64,000 bases of DNA from Agaricus subrufescens (lineage: Eukaryota; Basidiomycota; Agaricomycetes; Agaricales; Agaricaceae): assembly GCA_029945375.1 (NCBI GenBank), contig CM057063.1:62001-126000 (forward strand), written 5' to 3'. The notes below the pieces were generated by a model that saw only the letters and a program-made list of their open reading frames with translations, was not told the origin of the DNA and did no database searches. The position numbers and the translations under genes are program-made. Shown in pieces: positions 46,284 to 58,070 of the stretch. Positions within the stretch are counted from its first letter, which is position 1. Every line of letters begins with the position of its first letter.

Positions 46284-48259
46284 CTACCAGGGCCGAAGTG
46301 GCTGGTGACGAGTTTCAGTGGTGTACTTGTAGGAAGATGCGGGTGATCGTTCGTCACTTCTCTCGTCGTACCGCTTTTGGTAATCATGGTGACCCGGTTC
46401 CGAATGTGTGTCTAGATGTATCCTATCTGCTGCGATAGTCAATGGAGCCACGATGTTCCCATTGTCGTCCCGACGATAGTGAGATGGCCCAGGAGATGAT
46501 AGAACGGAATGAGGGGTGGAGGGAGATACAGGAGATGGTTCACACGTCGAGGAGTTAGTTGACAAGTCATCGTGTGAGCGCTGCGACGCACTACATGCCC
46601 GCGATGAGGGTCTTGATGACCCTCTTGCGCGCTGTTGCCCGTGATGATCATAATAAAGATTGGAAGCATAGGAATACGCTGGGAGTGAGCTAGGGTGGCG
46701 TTTAGGCGATATTTCTGAAGGCCGCCTGGCGTACGATCAGAACGAGCAACCAGCAGCTCAGATAAATGAAGCTCACTGGTATGGGTGGGTAGCGACGGAG
46801 TGCCTTCTTGTCCAGGTTTTTTCACCGTCATCATGACTGACTTTTCGTAAATGATGATGGTGGGGGTGTGGAACAGACTCGTCGTCTAGCTGCAGCCGCC
46901 TTAGTACGGCAGCAGAATCATTATTGTGGATGCCCCTTAAGTCTTCCAGGGCAGATATGGGAGGTAGAGCGTAAGCAGAGACCGTGGACCCCTGGTCCAC
47001 TGGTGGTGCTCGTAACGGTGCTAGTGTGATCCTCTCGGGATCCGGCTTCACAGAATGGACATCCGCAGTTGAATTAGGGGGTGTCATTCGTGGCGGATAG
47101 CTAGCGTAAGGAGAATATCGCGTCACTGCGGGGTTCGGCGATACGTGCTCATGCAACTGAGCAGAGGAGCCTGCCGTGGGAGGAGGTAGCTGGTACCGCT
47201 CTGGACGCAGGTGTGGATGCGGCAAGTAGCCATGGCCTGGGCTGGAAGAGTCAGGGGACCGATGAGAAGCACTTGGGGTACTAGCTCTTGGGTTGTGGGC
47301 CATAACCGTCCATGTGGGATTGGGTGGCTCCCTGGAAAGTTGTGGTATGGGTGCGGTGGGTTGGGTATTCCGCCGAGCTCGCCGTCTAGGGTTGCCCGAT
47401 GCCACAACTTGGCCATATCCTGGTTGGTCCGGTGACAAGCATGTACTCGGGAATGTAGGCCTTTCGATATGATACGTCAATACGATGCGGAAAGAGTCAT
47501 GAGATGGCGGAACAACTTACCCGAAGAGGGGTACAAGGTCCTCGCGTATCGCCCAGGCTACGCTAACAACGGAGGGAAGTCAGACATACTACCATATTAT
47601 AATATTCGTAGTGGCTCACCGCCTTGACAAGCGCAGAGCGACCTGGGAGATTGATGAGCGCCATTGAAACAAAGGTAAGGATAGGAGACCTACTTCATAA
47701 GGCATCCAGGTGCCTTGGATTTTGAGATACCCTCCTCGGACTCTTCTGATCAGGGGGGCGAGGTCAGGCTGTGAGTCGATCATCTTAACAATATCGGCTT
47801 TATGATATGGAAGTGGCACTTGAGTAAGGCTCCCGATCGGTCATCTGAATGAAATTTACCTTTGGAGTTGCCGAGGGCTAGTGCGATGATGAGTAAAGGA
47901 GAGGGAGCGATAAGGTGGATAGCAGACCTTTCCAAATGCCTGTCCATAGGATATAACCGTCATCGATATCCATCATTATCCATTGTCCGTTGAGAGGATA
48001 CTCATATACAGGTCTATCGAAGCAGTGGCGATCAGACGACGAAGCTCGGAGGGGGACCTCGAGCGCTCACATGTAGCCACGCGGATCGTTGCTTGTTATA
48101 TAGCGTCCCTTCATAACTTGGTGCTTGGAGCTTGCGAACGGACGGAATCGAGGTGCAGATCCAGACGCCTGGGTCTGTATAGGTTCCTGGAATCATCGGG
48201 TGAGGGGAGGGGAGAGCAGAAGGAGGACAGTGACGGACCTGCAGCATACCGGAAGTCAT
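46284..48259 (-). CDS. APSES (KilA-N) family transcription factor
   Basis: DNA-binding regulator of the fungal APSES group, nuclear. Nine exons: 48239-48259, 48071-48186, 47928-48013, 47860-47877, 47694-47797, 47620-47642, 47521-47562, 46777-47460, 46284-46725; 511 residues. The KilA-N domain fills residues of about 25-150: KGRYITSNDPRGYIPVYEY, PLNGQWIMMDIDDGYILWTG, ALGNSKADIVKMIDSQPDL, RRVRGGYLKIQGTWMPYE, ALRLSRRVAWAIREDLVPLF. The C-terminal 350 residues are Pro/Ser/His-rich and probably a disordered regulatory region. ALGNSK is encoded by an 18 nt microexon, and another exon is 23 nt. The first exon (MTSGMLQ) depends on a weak GTCCGT donor and is the least sure part; ATG within exon 2 (MKGRYI) is an alternative. 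Confidence 0.9.
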
Positions 48260-50855
48260 GGCGTCGAAAACGAAATAGATTGAAAGTGGGGTTGCTTAAG
48301 TATTTCTATCGAGGCGGGGTAGTAAGCGGTTCAATATGGCATCTGTTGACGTCAAGAAGGCAGTGTGCGCGGCTGGAGGTTTAGGCGGAATGGTTTGTTT
48401 TTGGTTTGTTTTCGAGGCTTACATACTTTCCAAATGAGCCCTAATCTGGATCCAAGCACGCGTAAAGGCGTGCCTGATTTAGAAACGCCTTGCGGGACCC
48501 TCGGATAGATTCGAGATATCGCCGTAAGGCTAGGTCGCCAAACAAAGGGGATCATCAGGCTCAGGTGTATTCGTATCCTCGCTTTCGAACTCGCAATCAG
48601 GCGAGGCGGCGGCGTTGGCCCTTGTCGGAGCCCATCATGATGTGCATGGCGCTGTGCATGGGGCCCCCGGGGTGCCGCTGGGCGGGTCTGGGGGCGACGG
48701 GCGGTGGGCTGGCTGGCGAGGAGCGCAGCTGGCTGGATCTCGGACGGGAATCTTGAGCCTGATCAGTTCGGTCTGGTTCCAACAAACTCGTTTCTCCGAT
48801 GGCGTGGGATCACGCGGGCCCAGAATAGCAAGTCTTCGATCGTTGAAGATTTGGTTTTGTTCCTGAGAAGCCTTGCTTCGATCGCAATTTGATGTGGCCT
48901 CGGACGTCACGAGCATCCCAGCCAGACGGCCCGTCTCCTCCATTAAATAGTAATTCGGTCCCGAATTCCCAGAAGCCCTGGCGGCCAGCTGCGCTCCAAG
49001 GGGAACGCCCCAAGACGCCGGCTGTGCCAGAGTAATCGGCCACTGCGGGGTCCATGCAGCCATACTCCGTCGCTCGCCGTCCTCTCTGATGTCGCGGGCA
49101 CGCATCATGTGGCCATCTCCTTGTGGGTTGCTTGTGGGCCCTAACCGCTCGAGTGCCGGCATTTTCTCGATCAGGCATTGACCGCGGATAATTATTTCTG
49201 CAGAGATGGAAACGGCCCATGACCCAGATTCGATTCCGCAGACCGACAATTGCATTCGGCCAAATGGAATACACACCCTACCCTGTGACTACAGCGGGGG
49301 TGACCGACTCCATTCCACCACTCCGACATCATCGAGTAGCCTGCATAACATCACGCTTCCCTTCCCATGTCCAAGTCAGCGCCCTTTCGGTGAATTACAT
49401 CGTCAAGACCCCAGGCCAACGTAATTATACTATCTCGCTTCAAAACTCACGCACACGACGTCAAGTTAAGAGCAATTTTCCAGAGAACATAACCTGGCAA
49501 CGGCAACGGAAGCACTTCTCATTTGATGCCAACACAAACCCCTCGTCTCTGGGCATCCTACATGACGTAAACATCATATACGGGTTGCACGGACAACTCG
49601 AACTCGTGTTGTGGTGCATAGGGAGGATCAGCATTATGATTGTATCAGTCACTCATGACCACCAACGGCGCTGATGGAACCGTAAAATGTTGGCGCAGTG
49701 CTCAAACCCTGATATCACTGTCATGACCAAAACCAGAGCTTTGTAACAGTCAGGGAGATATCTGGCACTCTGGCAAGAGTCAGGAAAAGAGGTTTTACCG
49801 TCTCCCCGACATGGAGCGCGCATTGATCGAATTCGCTGCCGCCGGGTGGGAAGTCGTATCCATGCGAAGATCACGAATCCACTCTCACTGTCCCTGCAGT
49901 TGAGAACCATGGAGAAAAGCGCGAGCAGCTCCCAGAGTCCGCGAGTACGCCGAAAGGAATTGTCGATATCAACAATTCGGATTTGCGGTGAGGATGCCAT
50001 CTACGTGGTCTTGACGTAACATCGCTGCAAGGAAATGCGCGACGGAGGTTCCCAACTGCGTTGTCAGTTCCGGAAGCGTACCAAACAGTAAATGAAATGT
50101 GTCCTATACATCAAGGTCTTGCTGAGCACCAGTCTCCTGGTTTAGGACGGAATGTTCTTTGAACCGTCATTCGTAATTTGGTGTCGAAATGATCGGAGGT
50201 AAGGACACTGAGTATGATTGCGTTTTGGACAGGACGAAGGAATGAATGTATATCGGTAGCGGCACGTTACCCTTCCAAGTCCCACACCAGGCCTGTCCTG
50301 TCTGAATCCTGACTAGTATAGGGAACATCTTCCATACTTCAGGCTTATCTCGTCCGACCCATTCTTCGAAGAAGATACAGTTCCTGAGTCTGGGTAAGTA
50401 TCGGGGTAAATTATTTCCAATATATTTCCATAAGTACAAGTGTGTTGTAAGCAAGAAGATTGCACTTCAGTAAAATTTACCGCATCTCGACAACAGTATC
50501 CTGCCGGCTGCAGTTGTCTAGCAACATCAGGGCACCGTGGAGCGTGAGTCACATGGGACGGATTATTCCATCCTTTCCCTGGAGAAGTAAGCAACAATTG
50601 TTTTCTTGTAGATAGAACCGTCGGCTGAATATGATAGGTACATATACGTACCTGTCAACCAAATCGCTTGCAGGGAAACAGGTCTTTCGAAATGCGGAGA
50701 CTGGACTCCGTTCAGCAAAGTTTGATACGTACATACTCGTTGATAAAAATACAAGAACGGGAAAATGCAAATATGGCAGGTTATTGCGACTCATCCACTC
50801 TATTTAGGTTGTGTGTTCCACGTATGGTCGTCAAATTTGGAAAGGCTGCGCCATG
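48260..50855. other. Gene-poor region with GC-rich island
   Basis: About 2.6 kb with no recognised gene. The 48595-49190 part is strongly GC-rich; minus frames of 154 and 213 codons there begin with GTG rather than ATG and lack motifs. A plus frame at 49219-49674 (151 codons, true ATG) has no recognisable domain. The APSES promoter presumably lies at the left end. Confidence 0.4.
48595..49190. other. GC-rich island
   Basis: Runs such as GGGGCCCCCGGGG-like blocks and many GGC/GCC triplets set this 0.6 kb apart from its flanks. Long antisense open frames are a by-product of the composition. Origin unknown. Confidence 0.45.
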
Positions 50856-52149
50856 TCAACCTCGACCCCGAGAGTAATGGAAGCCAGAATTAATTTGATG
50901 AATCTGTGCCGCAGGCATGAACGTTGCTGCTGTCGGGTGCATGTCCCGTGAGGGTTGCGAAGTCACGGGAGGGGGAGCATGTGAACGGGATGTCTCCCAC
51001 TCTAAAAGTCCGCCTAACGGAATGTGCTGTACGACAACCCGTTTGCCAAGTACCTCGGCCTAGAAAATGTCAATATAAGAAGAAAAGAACCACTGAGAAA
51101 CGTCACGTACTTTATACATTTTAAAAAGACCAGAGTTGACTTTCCCCCAGTTAGGGACGCCCGTCGCGATAGAATACAGCTGGGATGAATGTTCGAAAAA
51201 TGGGCCACGCTTGACAGTGTTGATACGTTGAATCGCTAAGAAGTATAGGTTTGTCGCAGGGAGCGGTTTATTTAAGATTGCAGAGGGAGGTACATCGGAC
51301 TGATCTATAGAGGCACCTGTCAGCAAGTATATACAATGACATGGAAAACTCATTTTATTTACCTTTGAGCTGACCACTCCCAAACAAATATGGAAGGAAA
51401 GAGTAGTCATCCAGCCCCCAAACTCCGTGGCTCCCAGCAGGCTCTAATTTGTAGACATCTTGTAATTTCCAGCATAAGCGAAGATAGCGAGTGAATACCA
51501 TTAGCACGAGCTGACGTTCCTCTTCCACGGTCGATTTAAAACATCGCACGAGCGTCAGACAAAGGAGAAAGAGAGCAAAAGAGGCCTCATGACCAGTGCC
51601 ATAATCAATACGAGTGAATGAACCAAATGATGTTATAAAGTACGGCTTGATGTACGGAAGCAGAATGTCATAATCTGGGATTTGAAGTTGTGCGAGTAGG
51701 CCGTCAACTTGCTATTTTGATTCTCAGTGATTGGCGAGCGAAAGTTGTGTGGGGGTGACTGACCTCTTCTAGTCGAGAGCCCCATGTGCGAAAGGCAAGA
51801 TTTCCAAATCTTTGTGGACTATGCAAAGGTGGTATTTCCTCGATCCATCCTTCCATAGTATCAAGTACGTTTAAAATATTGCTGACTGCCTAGATATATC
51901 TAATTAACACGAAAAAGTAGGCAATTTATTTCGCCATACCTCAGATGGGGTTTCAGCAATCCAAGGTAGGCTTAATCCAGCAACAGACTGAGTGAGGCGC
52001 CGCAGAAATAAGTCGTAGTCATGATAAGAGCGGGTAGTCGTCCACTTTTCAACGTCCTCATCAGTTTTTATCACTAGACTCGGTGGCGATCCTAGGCTTT
52101 TGAATCGGCTTAGCGGAATTTCGCGAATGGGTGGAAGTTCGGATTCCAT
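50856..52149 (-). CDS. PP2A activator PTPA (peptidyl-prolyl isomerase, Rrd type)
   Basis: Phosphotyrosyl phosphatase activator, which helps activate PP2A catalytic subunits and has prolyl-isomerase activity. Five exons: 51940-52149, 51764-51889, 51363-51711, 51111-51316, 50856-51059; 364 residues. Family blocks in order: DVEKWTTTRSYHDYDLFLRR, PQRFGNLAFRTW, YIKPYFITSFGSFTRIDYGTGHE (active pocket), EPAGSHGVWGLDDYSFLPYLFGS, GPFFEHSSQLYSI, WGKVNSGLFKMYKAEVLGKR and VVQHIPLGGLL. The short tail is Pro/Ala-rich. All introns are GT-AG. Divergent from Ku70, with 217 bp between start codons. Confidence 0.95.
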
Positions 52150-52366
52150 AGAGCCGTCTAGTCTCCTGTAGCAACAGGGTTACGGAGTCTACAAATTTTT
52201 TGAAAACAGAATCGGTGAGTAAGGATCAGGGAAGATATGATGTAGTGCGTGACTAATTATGACACGACGTGACGCGTACGTGACAAACGCGTCGGCTCCA
52301 CCCTTGCTTGACAGTCTTGACTTGTTTCTGACTTCCACCGCGACAAACTTTCTTGAGAACTGCAGC
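52150..52366. promoter_or_regulatory. Shared PTPA / Ku70 promoter
   Basis: Only 217 bp separate the two divergent ATGs, so both promoters must overlap here. No TATA box is obvious. Co-regulation is inference. Confidence 0.5.
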
Positions 52367-55257
52367 ATGCCGCCTTACGATGACTGGAATAAAATTGACG
52401 AGCAAGACGATGAAGAAGTCTTGGACACGTCTGTGAGTTGCTTAGTGCTCTAGTCATGTGTTCTCTCACACGCCGTTATTAGTTCTTTGAAGGGCAGAGA
52501 GATGTAATTCTGTTTTGCATAGATTGTTCTGAATCCATGCTTGAGCTTCATGATGACTCGGTTCGTGAGGGCGTCAAGACCTGTCACCTTTTCACAGCAT
52601 TAGAGGCGGCTATGCAAATTCAAAAACGCAAGATCATTGTGGGACCCAATGACTCTGTTGGCATTTTGGTATACAACACCGTAAGGTTTTACGAACATCG
52701 TTGGTAACATACCGGATGACATGAATGCCAAGACATATAAACCTGCAACTGGGCGTAGCCATATATCGGAATTGAAACAAAATACCTCCGTGTATCAACC
52801 AATAACTCAGCTGAGCGCGCCCAAAATACAGGAATTGATTCACCTGTTGGACGGTTTGTCAAATCAACGTTACCTCCATGACCCTCGCTAAAACCACCGG
52901 AAAGCCACCCGCGAAGACCCTGAAGAATTGCGCAAGGTGTTCCCACCTGTTACTGGGAAACCGGTCGCCATGGGAGATGTGTTTACAAGTTGCAACTGGG
53001 TATTACGCGACCAGTTTAGCCATATTCCCTATTTGTCCCGTCGAATAAGTATTGAGCGTCGTTCAGGTCGCCCAAGACAGCAACGAAACGTATCTTCCTC
53101 ATCACGGATGAGGATGATCCCCATTCTGGTTCTGGCAACAAGAGATTATCTACCTCGGCACGAACAACATTAGAGGTTCGCTGAAACTTGACTTGAGTAT
53201 ATGATACTCATCATGGTGTAGGACCTGATTCAAGCTGGCGTCTCAGTTGAGCCCTTCTTCATTAACACTGAGGACAAACCGTTTGATGTGTCCAAATTCT
53301 ACTCCGTGAGTGGTACTGTTCCCCTGAAATCAGTGTGGTTGACAGTCCGGTAGCAAATTCTGTTACCAACGAACTTGGATTTGGAGGGGCAATCTGACGA
53401 TGATTCTTCAATCCTTCCCGAGTCGATATCTATATCTCGGATCGAGGACCTGTTGAGTCAGATGCGAATTCGAGAGGTTCCAAAACGGTCGCTTTTCAAC
53501 ATTCCATTTCGCCTTGCTGAGGGATTCGTCATTGGTGTCAAAGGGTAAGCTGAAGATTCCTTGGAATCGGTGACATGGCTGCTGACCCCCCTTGTCAAGG
53601 TATGGCCTGATCACGGAGCAGAAAAGAGGCGAGTACAAGTATTTCGTTGATCTGGGTGATCGAATGGAAGTCGCTATACCACGGACATCATATGTGGACG
53701 AGGTGAAAACTGCTTTTCGATTTAATTGACGCCGTGTTGACCACTTTCAATAGGACCGACAAGCTGACGTAGAAAAATCAAAGATCGTTTACGGCGTAGG
53801 TCAAGGAAAAGATGACGAGGGGGAAGAAGATGACAGTCTGGGCTTTGGTGTTAGGACAGCCAAGCAAGGCCATCGAGTGAGTAAAAGAAACGTAGCGATG
53901 GAGACTCGGATTCCCATGACTCCATTAGCCGTTTTACACCGCCGAAGAAATTCGCTCCTTCCGGACGCTAGGCCTTGAGCCAGGTAAGCAGCCTCTACTA
54001 TTCAAGGCCTGTTCATTTGACCCCCGAAACTGCAGGAATCAAGCTTTTAGGCTTCAAGGACAGAGACGAGCTGCGATTCGAAGATAATGTCAAACATTCC
54101 CACTTTATTTACCCCGATGAAATGGTATGTGGGGCCTTGCTATTATACACCATATACCGCCGCCTCACTGCTCGCAGTCGTACGCCGGAAGCAGGAGGAC
54201 CTTCAGTGCCCTACTGAAATCTATGATACGCATGAACAAAATTGGATTGGCACTTGTCTTGATGCGCCGAAATAGCTCTCCCGTGTTTTCTGCCCTTCTC
54301 CCACAGGTTTGTTATTTGTCATCGGTGTTCTCATTCTAAACCGCCGTGCCAGGAGGAACGGACAGACGAAAATGGGTATACTGAACCACCTGGCATGCAC
54401 CTGATACACCTCCCCTTTGCTGACGATATTCGGGCTGCTCCCGTTGAGGACGCTTTTAGAGGTACGCCAAACACCTTTCTTCTCGGCTCCACATGAATGT
54501 TATGTTCTTAGCATCCGACAAATTGAAAGATGCGGCCCGCGCATGGATCGATAAGTTAAGCGTTAAGAACGGAACATATCCGCCCGATTCGTACCCAAAT
54601 CCTGGTAATCGGTCACGTTCACTGCCAGATGTATCCTCCATTTGCTCACTTTTTCTATGTATAGCGCTTGCTTACCACAACGCTCAACTCCAAGCCAGTG
54701 CGTTTAGGGAGGAGTTTGACGCCGAAGCTTTTGAAGACATGACCAAACCAAATATTGAGAAGATCCATAAGGTAATGAATGCCCTGTATCATATCACAAG
54801 CGCGTCACACGTCCTTTCTTCAGCGAGCAGGTAAATTGATGAAGGAATGGAAGCTAACCCTACTCAATGATGCTACCGCAAACATGGTTGTCGCTACCAC
54901 GGGATCCAAACGCAAGGCAGTATGTGTCCGTTTTACCGACTTCTGGGTCTAGACTCATTGGAACCACACGTCTAGGATGTGGCCACCAATGATGCAGACG
55001 AAGCGGAATTGCGGAGCAAATATCAGGCGGGGACACTAGGAAAGGTAATCTATCACTTCACTGAGTATGCTGTCTTGACTTAACACATTCTGATAGTTGA
55101 AAGTGGATCAACTCAAAGTGAGCAGCATTCCGCCGGTGACATGGATCTGACCCACACTGACGCCACGCAGACTTTTTTGAAAGCGAAAGGACAATCCGTT
55201 TCGGGAAAGAAGGACGATTTACTGGCCCGAGTTGCGGCTTGGTTCGAATCTAATTAA
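52367..55257 (+). CDS. KU70: Ku70, DNA end-binding subunit
   Basis: Ring-forming DNA double-strand-break sensor for non-homologous end joining and telomere protection, paired with Ku80. Nineteen exons: 52367-52432, 52483-52680, 52733-52853, 52917-53013, 53067-53175, 53222-53305, 53354-53544, 53600-53702, 53754-53876, 53929-53983, 54036-54124, 54178-54306, 54353-54461, 54512-54604, 54665-54771, 54824-54919, 54976-55044, 55097-55117, 55171-55257; 648 residues. The N-terminal von Willebrand-like domain has VILFCIDCSESM and TATKRIFLITDEDDPH; the beta-barrel core shows LLGFKDRDELRFEDNVKHSH and MNKIGLALVLMRRN; the C-terminal SAP domain is LKVDQLKTFLKAKGQSVSGK. The 18th exon is 21 nt. All 18 introns keep frame. 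Confidence 0.96.
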
Positions 55258-56643
55258 CTTTGGGGTAAGTCTGGGGTCCTTCCCGGCGCAGCAAGATCAC
55301 AGTTCCGGTTTTGAATACCCTCTACGTTCATGGGCTTAGAATTGAAACCGATAATGCGCCAAGCAATTTCCTAGTCTGCCAATGCATCAAATACGGTTTT
55401 TATGTCGCCGACGTACATTATATCTTGTGCCTGTTAATGATTACAATAGACTCCGGACTATGAAAATTAGCCATGCGGTTGTTTTCGTGTGGGCACGTTG
55501 TAGGTTACTGCGATTGATAATGGGTTTAATCACTACCGACCGCCGAAATTTCTTGATAGAAGGTACTTGTCTGATATCGTGCATGCCTCGCTCGAAATAG
55601 CAGGTTCCTGGGCCTCACACTCAATCTCATCGTGATATGTTCGAACTCCGATGCTAGTCATGCTACACCTCATCCTAATATAGTTTCCATCTTACAGAGA
55701 CAAAAAGGCAGTGAAAATATTACGAAGCGTGAATGCCCCTCGATACGATATCCGTAAGTCGGCTGATGCCCTTGGTTCCAAAGTATGTGCAAATGGCCAT
55801 CTACTTTTTACAATGTCAGGGAAAAGAACTCCACAGACCTGGGTTACAAATGCTGAGCCAGTAAGTGCGGTCTACGAACTACCGTGTGTATGTTTGTTCC
55901 TTATGCTGGTTTAATGCGCAGATTCGATAATCGAGGTTGTGTGGGATCGAAAAATCATTGCCGAAGACGGTTAGGGAAGATAATTAAGCTCTGTCCTGGT
56001 GAGTGACGTGCGAACCAAGTTACCGGCATTAGTGTTGGTTGCTCTAGAACACCTGGGCCGTAACTCCCGCTGGGAGCTCCAAGCGTTGCTCCATCGCACC
56101 AGGGGTGAAAATGATGTAAAAAAAAACTTCGAGGGTGATCTCCTTGAGTTTTTTCTCCCCCGCGCGGACATTCGGCGCTGTTCTAAGTCTGGCCGAGAAG
56201 CTGATAATCATACACCTTGGTTATGAGGGTGATGAGAGGGTCCCAGATTTATCATTGAGCGATGGGAAAAAGATATAACAAAGGTCTTATGTCAACTACA
56301 ACCATCAAGTAACGCATACTCCAGGAGGCCTTTGCTTAGTATTATTACTCACTGATGTTCGTGTATACCATGTGAAGAGAGGTACATGACGTTCAAGCTA
56401 TTTGATTGTCCCTGGGTGCCCCTCACAACGAGGATACATATATATAAATATCACATGGCGCCTATCATCCTCCATGCCGAAATCCTAGGTGGCAGTTGGT
56501 TGGAAGCGCTCGTAGTGCGTCCTGAGTGCGTCGCAACGAATTTCGAGGGTTGACATCGAGGTGACATGGGTTATTGACTGGTATACATCGCCAAATTGTT
56601 CCAACAACTTGTTCCTGGAGATGGCAGGATAGAGATTATTTGA
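55258..56643. other. Intergenic, no gene seen
   Basis: About 1.4 kb between the Ku70 stop and the F-box stop (convergent). Frames of 60-75 codons on both strands have no recognisable content. Confidence 0.5.
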
Positions 56644-57834
56644 TCAGGGCGGAAAGGCAAATCTCAACTTTCCCTCCTCGTGCCAACGGTTCAACGACTC
56701 GCTCACGTGTTTTACAACAAGTTTCGCAACATCTTTATCCCCGAATGTGTTGAAGGTGAAAAATTGGAGGATCTGTAATTCTTGGAATTGAGGCCTTTCT
56801 AATGTTTGGCGGAGGAGTTTGAGAAAGGGTATGTCGAGGGTGAATTGTTGAGAAGCGGAAAATGATAGGCGTAATCCACGTAAGGAATATCCTTGAAGAT
56901 AATGTAAAATACGGAGTATCCATGGCATAACACCTAGGACACGGTCTGGGAAACCGAGGCTGAGGAAACGAAGATGTGTTGCGTTATGCAGGTTGATCTC
57001 GTATGGAAGAGAGTTTTGCGGTTCCACGTCTGTCAGTGTGTTATTTAACCTGTGGTTTGAAGTTTGAGATAATCACGCACTTTGAGCCGGGTGCATTATT
57101 TCCAAGAAGTTTAGAAACGGGGCAAGAACGTGCAATATCTGATGAATGTTGCCTGGGTGCATGAGAGATACGACAGCCAACTGTTGCAAGTTCTTAGCTT
57201 CTGATGTTCGGCACCATTTTAGGCTAGCGTGGAATCCGAGGTCGACGGATGCTGAGATTTGCAGTCCATAAGCGCCTACCGGGGGTACAGGGGAGACGAT
57301 TGATGAGGGAGTGATTGGGCAGAGAATATCTCTCAATACGACTTGTTTGACGAGCGCATAGGCACTGAGAAAGGCTCCTAGCGCCATCGGATCGTCGAAA
57401 TAAGTATTGGAGAGATCGAGCGACCTAATCTTGGTGAATCCAGAAGACAGCAGGGCGCACAATACGTTGTCCGTTGTACACATATTCGAAAGTTGGAGAT
57501 GCGAAACACGATCGGCGTCGGATAAAAGTAAGAGTATTTTGATCAGGTCCTCACGCCAACAAAAGCGTGGAGTGGCAGATGAGGCTTGAAAATTGATGGA
57601 CAACCTGCGAATGCACAAAGGGATAGTAGCACGTGTAAATTCGTTCTCTAAGAGCGCAAAGAAAGATGGTGTAGACCGCGTGTTCAGAGTGACAGATGAA
57701 AAGACGTGGCGGTAGCTGATCGAGCGCCAGACTCTGCACGTCAGGCTGACCTGGCGAAGAGTGGGCTTCTCGTATGACAAAAAGTCAATGATGAGGACCT
57801 GGAGCTCGAGTGGAAGGGCGCGATCAGGGCGCAT
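56644..57834 (-). CDS. F-box protein, second type
   Basis: Two exons (57081-57834 and 56644-57029), 379 residues, with one 51 nt intron. The N-terminal F-box is LPLELQVLIIDFLSYEKPTLRQVSLTCRVW (about residues 7-37), expected to bind Skp1 in an SCF ligase. Irregular leucine-rich segments follow (VSHLQLSNMCT, IRSLDLSNTYF, LQQLAVVSLM, LRFLSLGF, LRGLRLSFS). It is not close to the F-box gene at 5780-7563. Divergent from the glutaredoxin with 236 bp between start codons. Substrate unknown. Confidence 0.88.
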
Positions 57835-58070
57835 TCGGGCGAAAAGTGCGGTGAAGAGAGAAGAAAAGTTGCCAAGGGTTGAACATTGCCAATGTAGTGT
57901 TTAGTGTTTACTAGTTTGACATCGGTGAATTCCAAGTTCCATGTATTCTATCTATGTCATCGGCGGAGGTAGAGCAGATGGGCATACCTGCTGACTAAGC
58001 AGTGATCCTCCCGCACAAGTCCGAATTACGCCATAGTTAGCGCACCGGTGATTACTCGTCCACAACCTCG

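Noticed and set aside
48635..49276. 213-codon minus frame in the GC-rich island
   Set aside because: It starts at GTG, has no family motif, and long frames are expected from GC-rich composition.
49219..49674. 151-codon plus frame with a true ATG
   Set aside because: No recognisable domain, no splice partners, and it lies beside the GC island; kept only as a note.
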